Positions 7,227-10,421 of a stretch of 10,421 nt of DNA are shown in pieces. The stretch comes from Clostridia bacterium (GTDB taxonomy: Bacteria > Bacillota_A > Clostridia > Oscillospirales > QAKW01), in contig JAFQKO010000207.1 in the NCBI GenBank assembly GCA_017396865.1, forward strand, positions 1 through 10,421. The letters run 5' to 3'. The translations under genes and the position numbers were made by a program. Under the pieces are notes generated by a model, which was given only the letters and a program-made list of their open reading frames with translations, did not search any database and had not been told where the DNA came from. The number at the start of each line of letters is the position of its first letter. Position 1 is the stretch's first letter.

Positions 7227-8516
7227 ATGAACAAATATTCAAAGGTGAGTACATCCAAAATTATTATGATCGTCGTATTTGCCGTTCTGATCGTTGCCGC
7301 GGTGGCGCTGCTGCTGATGATTTTCAGCGACAGTCTGCGGCAGGATCGCCTGCGCAGTGATATGGATGAGTCGGTGATGTTCGGCGTTTGCAGCGGCGAC
7401 GTGAACAAGGTGGAGCTCTCGGACGATCTGGTGTCTGTTTCCTATCTGGAAAATTATAACGCCGAGGTTCGTAATATTACCTCCGGCTATTATCTCGATA
7501 TTTTGAGAAAGAACGGGGAAAAGGAAGCGATTTCCCTTTATAACGCAATCCTTTATGCATATAATAACGAAATGAATTATATCAGCCTGCCCGCGAAGGA
7601 TTATCCCGAAGAAACCATGGTCAAGGCGCTTTATTTTGCCACCTGCGACCTGCCGATCGTTGATATTAACGACGTTTCCCTCAGCGCCGTCGATTCTTCG
7701 GTCACGCTGGACGACGGTACCGTTTCCGTGCGGCATTATCTGTATCTGCCTACGGGGGGAAAGGGCTATATTTCCAAAAAGAAATCGGCCATCGATGCGG
7801 CGCAAAAAATTGTGGATTCCATTCCGAAGGATTGCGAAACCGAGCTGGCCAAGGCAGAGTATTTGCATGATTGGCTGGTTACCAACGTAAAGGTGACCGA
7901 CGATCCGATTTACGCCTTGGAAAAGCCCCACTATCTCTACGACGTGTTTATGACCAAATCCACCGACTATACCGGCTTCAGTCAGGCTTATTCGTTGCTG
8001 CTGAATTTAACGGGTATCGAGGGCTTTCGGGTCATTCAAAACGCCGAAAAAGCCGAGGAATATGCGTGGAATATCGTCAACGTCGACGGCACCTATTATC
8101 AGACCGACTGTACTGCGGACGCAAAGCTTTGCACCATCGGGCTGGATAATTTCAAGCTCCATTTCTGCATTTCCGCGCAGGCGATGGAAAACGGTAAATA
8201 TCAAAAGATTTTGCGGGAGATCACGCCCGCCTGTGATGCGACCGATCGGGATGCAGGGCGGATTGACCTTGATTTCGGCGATAAGGTGCTGGAATGGACC
8301 GATCAGAATTCGGATGGCGTAAAGGCGGTCATGAAAAAGCTGGAGGATGGCGCGCCCTACGTCACCCTGCGTGCAAAGAAATTCAATGAATATAAGTGGG
8401 AGGATAACGTTGCATTCATCGAATATTGGTTCGACGTCTGCACGGTTGAATTTGAGGTGGTTCCCGTCGGGAAATACGTTTGCCTCGTTTATCCCTCCGC
8501 TCAGGTGCTTCGATGA
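7227..8516 (+). CDS. Membrane-anchored transglutaminase-like protein with degenerate active site
   Basis: The protein has 429 residues with an N-terminal signal anchor (about 11-33), so the bulk should lie outside the membrane. Residues about 185-300 are a transglutaminase-like domain: LHDWLVTNV, PHYLYDVF, STDYTGFSQAY, YAWNIV, YYQTDCT. The catalytic Cys position is Tyr248 (TAT 7968-7970) and the His position is Tyr279 (TAT 8061-8063), while Asp294 remains. Each Tyr codon is one transition away from the expected Cys (TGT) or His (CAT) codon. The fold is otherwise well kept over its whole length, so it is probably a non-catalytic partner or binding protein rather than a decaying gene. AAAGG precedes ATG 7227. 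Its stop overlaps the start of its paralogue. Target and role are unknown. Confidence 0.88.
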   Translation: MNKYSKVSTSKIIMIVVFAVLIVAAVALLLMIFSDSLRQDRLRSDMDESVMFGVCSGDVNKVELSDDLVSVSYLENYNAEVRNITSGYYLDILRKNGEKEAISLYNAILYAYNNEMNYISLPAKDYPEETMVKALYFATCDLPIVDINDVSLSAVDSSVTLDDGTVSVRHYLYLPTGGKGYISKKKSAIDAAQKIVDSIPKDCETELAKAEYLHDWLVTNVKVTDDPIYALEKPHYLYDVFMTKSTDYTGFSQAYSLLLNLTGIEGFRVIQNAEKAEEYAWNIVNVDGTYYQTDCTADAKLCTIGLDNFKLHFCISAQAMENGKYQKILREITPACDATDRDAGRIDLDFGDKVLEWTDQNSDGVKAVMKKLEDGAPYVTLRAKKFNEYKWEDNVAFIEYWFDVCTVEFEVVPVGKYVCLVYPSAQVLR

Positions 8517-9736
8517 GCAAAGGGGTTCGCCGGCTTAAATGGCTGATTGCGCCGATTTTGCTGTGTCTGATCGGCGTGGGTTCCGGCTTTTATGCCGATT
8601 ATAAATTCAACCGGGATACCGAGTCGATGCAGGAAGTGGTGCAATTCGGCTATGCGGGAACGAAGCCGACCGTAAAGGAAAAGGTGGCGTGCGAAAGGGT
8701 TGAGGATTATCGCGGTGAATACCGCGATGCCGCTGCCTCCTATTATCGGAAGGCTTACCGTCAGGCGGTCGGGGATCGGGGCGAATTGGTTTACGGCGCA
8801 ATTCTGTATGCCTTTGATCATCAATACGATTACGTTTGCCTTCCCGCCCTCGTTCGCGAGGAACAACTGTTTGAATGCGCATATAATGCGGTTTTTGATC
8901 ATCCGTTGCTGGAGGAGAATCTGGCAATGGACGTGGTATCCGTGCGCTATACCTATCAAGATAAAGAGGTTCTTTTCTATGAGATAACGCTGCCTACCAA
9001 CGATGCGGAGCATATCGATAAGAAGATGGTCGCATTGGAGCGGGCGAAGGAGTTGGTGCGGGAGTATTCCGCTCCCGCCGAAGAGGAAACCGCCCGCCGC
9101 CTGTATGATTGGATGGTACGAAACGTGCGGTATATCGAAGATGCGGATTATAACGACGACGCTCCCCATTACCTTTATGATGCTCTGCTGAACGGAGCGT
9201 CGAACTGCGATGGGATTTCCAATGCCTATGCGCTGCTGCTGAATCTCTCGGGAATTGAATGCTTCAACGTCAGCAGTATGGCAGAGGAGGGGGAGCCCGG
9301 TCATACCTGGAACGTATTAAAGCTGAACGGAAAGTATTATCAGGCAGACGTAACGGCCGAAACGGGCTTCTATGAGGTGACCGGTGAGAATCTTTATCTT
9401 CATTTTGCCCGATCCGCCGAGGTGATCTGCAATGATCCCTATGAAGAGATGGTTGCCAAGCTGGCGCCTCCGTGCCTGGATACCGATCGCGATCGGCTTG
9501 AGGTGGAGCTTTTCTTCCGTGATACCGAGCTATCGTCGGATGAGCGGGCTATGCTGGATGCGGCGATCGATCGCCTGGAATCGGGGGAACGGTTTGTTGT
9601 AATCTGGTGCGGTGCGCTGGCAGAGATGGATGGTGAGGAAAAGGTCGATTTGCTGAGCCGATGGTTCCGCAACTGTCATGTCGACGTTCAAATGGTCAGC
9701 GCAGGCAACAGCTTTTGTGTGATCTGCCGAAAATGA
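8513..9736 (+). CDS. Membrane-anchored transglutaminase-like protein, triad intact
   Basis: The protein has 407 residues from ATG 8513, which overlaps the upstream stop as ATGA and has a weak CAGGTG upstream. An in-frame ATG at 8480 would add 11 residues but lies inside the previous gene. It has an N-terminal anchor (about 8-28) preceded by basic residues. The transglutaminase-like domain shows LYDWMVRNV, PHYLYDALLNG, SNCDGISNAY, GHTWNV and YYQADVT. The triad is Cys232 (codon 9206-9208), His264 (9302-9304) and Asp279. Such domains act as cysteine proteases, peptidases or transglutaminases, often on cell-wall or surface proteins. It is paralogous to the preceding gene along most of its length, including the N-terminal (AILYAF...LPA) and C-terminal regions. 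The two products probably work together outside the cell; substrate unknown. Confidence 0.88.
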   Translation: MSKGVRRLKWLIAPILLCLIGVGSGFYADYKFNRDTESMQEVVQFGYAGTKPTVKEKVACERVEDYRGEYRDAAASYYRKAYRQAVGDRGELVYGAILYAFDHQYDYVCLPALVREEQLFECAYNAVFDHPLLEENLAMDVVSVRYTYQDKEVLFYEITLPTNDAEHIDKKMVALERAKELVREYSAPAEEETARRLYDWMVRNVRYIEDADYNDDAPHYLYDALLNGASNCDGISNAYALLLNLSGIECFNVSSMAEEGEPGHTWNVLKLNGKYYQADVTAETGFYEVTGENLYLHFARSAEVICNDPYEEMVAKLAPPCLDTDRDRLEVELFFRDTELSSDERAMLDAAIDRLESGERFVVIWCGALAEMDGEEKVDLLSRWFRNCHVDVQMVSAGNSFCVICRK

Positions 9737-9766
9737 TAATATTATTATAATAATTCAAAAAAATGC

Positions 9767-9795
9767 TTGCATTTGCAAAAAGCCTGTGGTATACT
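9767..9795 (+). promoter_or_regulatory. Promoter of rpsB
   Basis: TTGCAT (9767-9772) and TATACT (9790-9795) are 17 bp apart, with TGG just before the -10 making it extended. A small inverted repeat TTGCA-tt-TGCAA (9767-9778) overlaps the -35. Transcription should begin near 9802. Confidence 0.7.
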
Positions 9796-9801
9796 TGTAG
9801 G

Positions 9802-9905
9802 GCTGTAAAAATACTCACACAATGTCATGCCCCCTGTTTCCGAGATTTCGGTTGGGGTTTCAGCGAGGCGTTGTGGCGGTAAAAAAACAAAAGGAGGAAA
9901 TAAAC
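9802..9905 (+). promoter_or_regulatory. Structured 5' leader of rpsB, possible autoregulatory site
   Basis: The leader of about 104 nt can fold into a nested structure. CACAATG (9818-9824) pairs with CGTTGTG (9869-9875), with one G-U pair. Inside it CCCC (9831-9834) pairs with GGGG (9854-9857), and CCGA-gatt-TCGG (9840-9851) forms the tip. The ribosome binding site lies just after. There is no T run, so it does not look like a terminator. Many ribosomal protein genes use such leaders for feedback by their own product; S2 binding here is an inference and no Rfam family was matched. Confidence 0.45.
9891..9897 (+). promoter_or_regulatory. Strong Shine-Dalgarno AAGGAGG of rpsB
   Basis: AAGGAGG is 8 nt upstream of ATG 9906 and fixes the rpsB start over the internal ATG at 9921. 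Confidence 0.85.
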
Positions 9906-10421
9906 ATGTCCGTTATTTCTATGAAACAGCTGCTCGAGGCCGGTGTACATTTCGGCCACCAAACCAGAAGATGGAACCCCAAAATGGCAGAGTACATCTT
10001 CACTGAGAGAAATGGTATTTATATCATTGACCTGCAGAAGACCGTTAAGAAGATCGAAGAAGCTTATAACTTCATGCGTGACATCGCTGCCGAAGGCGGC
10101 GAGGTTCTCTTCGTCGGTACCAAGAAGCAGGCTCAGGATTCTATCCGCGAAGAGGCTCAGAGAGTGGGTCAGTATTATGTATCCGTTCGTTGGCCCGGCG
10201 GTATGCTCACCAACTTCCAGACCATCCGTAAGTCCATCAATCGTCTGAATCAGCTCGAGAAAATGGCTGAGGACGGCACCTTTGATCTTCTGCCCAAGAA
10301 GGAAGTTCTGAAGCTGCGTCATGAGATGGAGATCCTGGAGAAGAACTACGGCGGTATCAAGGAGATGAAGAAGGCTCCTGCTGCTCTGTTCGTTGTTGAT
10401 CCCAAGAAGGAGCATATCGCA
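9906..10421 (+). CDS. rpsB: 30S ribosomal protein S2, 5' part
   Basis: The open frame begins [20 protein letters not shown] and runs 172 codons to the window edge without a stop; complete S2 proteins are about 230-260 residues. Hallmarks are the start motif [49 protein letters not shown] and the coiled-coil-like region ending in [14 protein letters not shown]2 is a core small-subunit protein that joins late in assembly on the solvent side near S1/S3/S5. Codon use shifts to preferred codons (GTT, CTG, AAG), as expected for high expression. tsf usually follows in this gene order, but lies outside the window. Confidence 0.97.
   Translation, partial: MSVISMKQLLEAGVHFGHQTRRWNPKMAEYIFTERNGIYIIDLQKTVKKIEEAYNFMRDIAAEGGEVLFVGTKKQAQDSIREEAQRVGQYYVSVRWPGGMLTNFQTIRKSINRLNQLEKMAEDGTFDLLPKKEVLKLRHEMEILEKNYGGIKEMKKAPAALFVVDPKKEHIA

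Noticed and set aside
7968..8063. The first transglutaminase-like gene considered as a plain pseudogene
   Set aside because: The frame is intact over 429 codons, the promoter and ribosome binding site are good, and the rest of the domain is well preserved; only the catalytic residues differ.
8501..9304. 267-codon minus-strand open frame
   Set aside because: It lies fully opposite the second transglutaminase-like gene and has no recognisable domain or start signal.
9737..9766. AT-rich inverted repeat after the second transglutaminase-like gene considered as a terminator
   Set aside because: The possible stem is made only of A-T pairs with no GC core, so no terminator can be supported there.
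9802..9905. rpsB leader considered as a metabolite riboswitch
   Set aside because: No known riboswitch core was recognised and no terminator or anti-terminator pair is present.

Overview
The window looks like chromosome from a low-to-mid GC Firmicute of class Clostridia, probably an Oscillospiraceae/Ruminococcaceae-type gut anaerobe. The evidence is strong AGGAGG ribosome binding sites, consensus sigma-A promoters with extended -10 (TGn) elements, a type III glutamine synthetase, a CD1871A-family CXXC mini-protein next to a membrane 4Fe-4S protein, and a clostridial-style rpsB start. The assignment comes from gene content and style only.

Layout, left to right. Bases 1-226 hold two short-repeat arrays: three small hairpins separated by TATATCAT-like boxes, then five AATCGTT boxes every 18-21 bp that run into a promoter. 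That promoter drives a short, apparently truncated DUF4304-type gene (228-470). Next is a strongly expressed-looking 80-residue two-helix membrane protein (547-789) with its own promoter and hairpin terminator. The terminator ends one base before the start codon of a GNAT acetyltransferase (845-1354). A membrane-anchored protein follows closely, pairing a degenerate sigma-70 region-2-like N-terminus with an extracytoplasmic cyclophilin domain (1369-2418). A perfect palindromic terminator serves this gene and the converging minus-strand operon.

The minus-strand operon (7076 down to 2456) appears to run from one consensus promoter at 7114-7142: type III glutamine synthetase, TlpA-type thioredoxin lipoprotein, a 48-residue CD1871A-type CXXC membrane peptide, a NapH/YccM-like polytopic 4Fe-4S protein, and an SGNH/GDSL hydrolase. 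The last four overlap by 3-14 nt and are probably translationally coupled. The central three make a plausible route for electrons from cytoplasmic iron-sulfur carriers to extracytoplasmic thiols.

Divergently, a plus-strand promoter at 7162-7190 reads two tandem paralogous membrane-anchored transglutaminase-like proteins (7227-8516 and 8513-9736). The second keeps the Cys-His-Asp triad. In the first, Tyr stands at both the Cys and His positions, so it looks like a pseudoenzyme partner. The window ends in the 5' two thirds of rpsB (ribosomal protein S2), preceded by a strong promoter and a structured leader of about 100 nt.

The points most worth a second look are the dead/active transglutaminase pair, the sigma-like/cyclophilin fusion, the CXXC/4Fe-4S/TlpA cassette behind glutamine synthetase, and the repeat arrays at the left edge.
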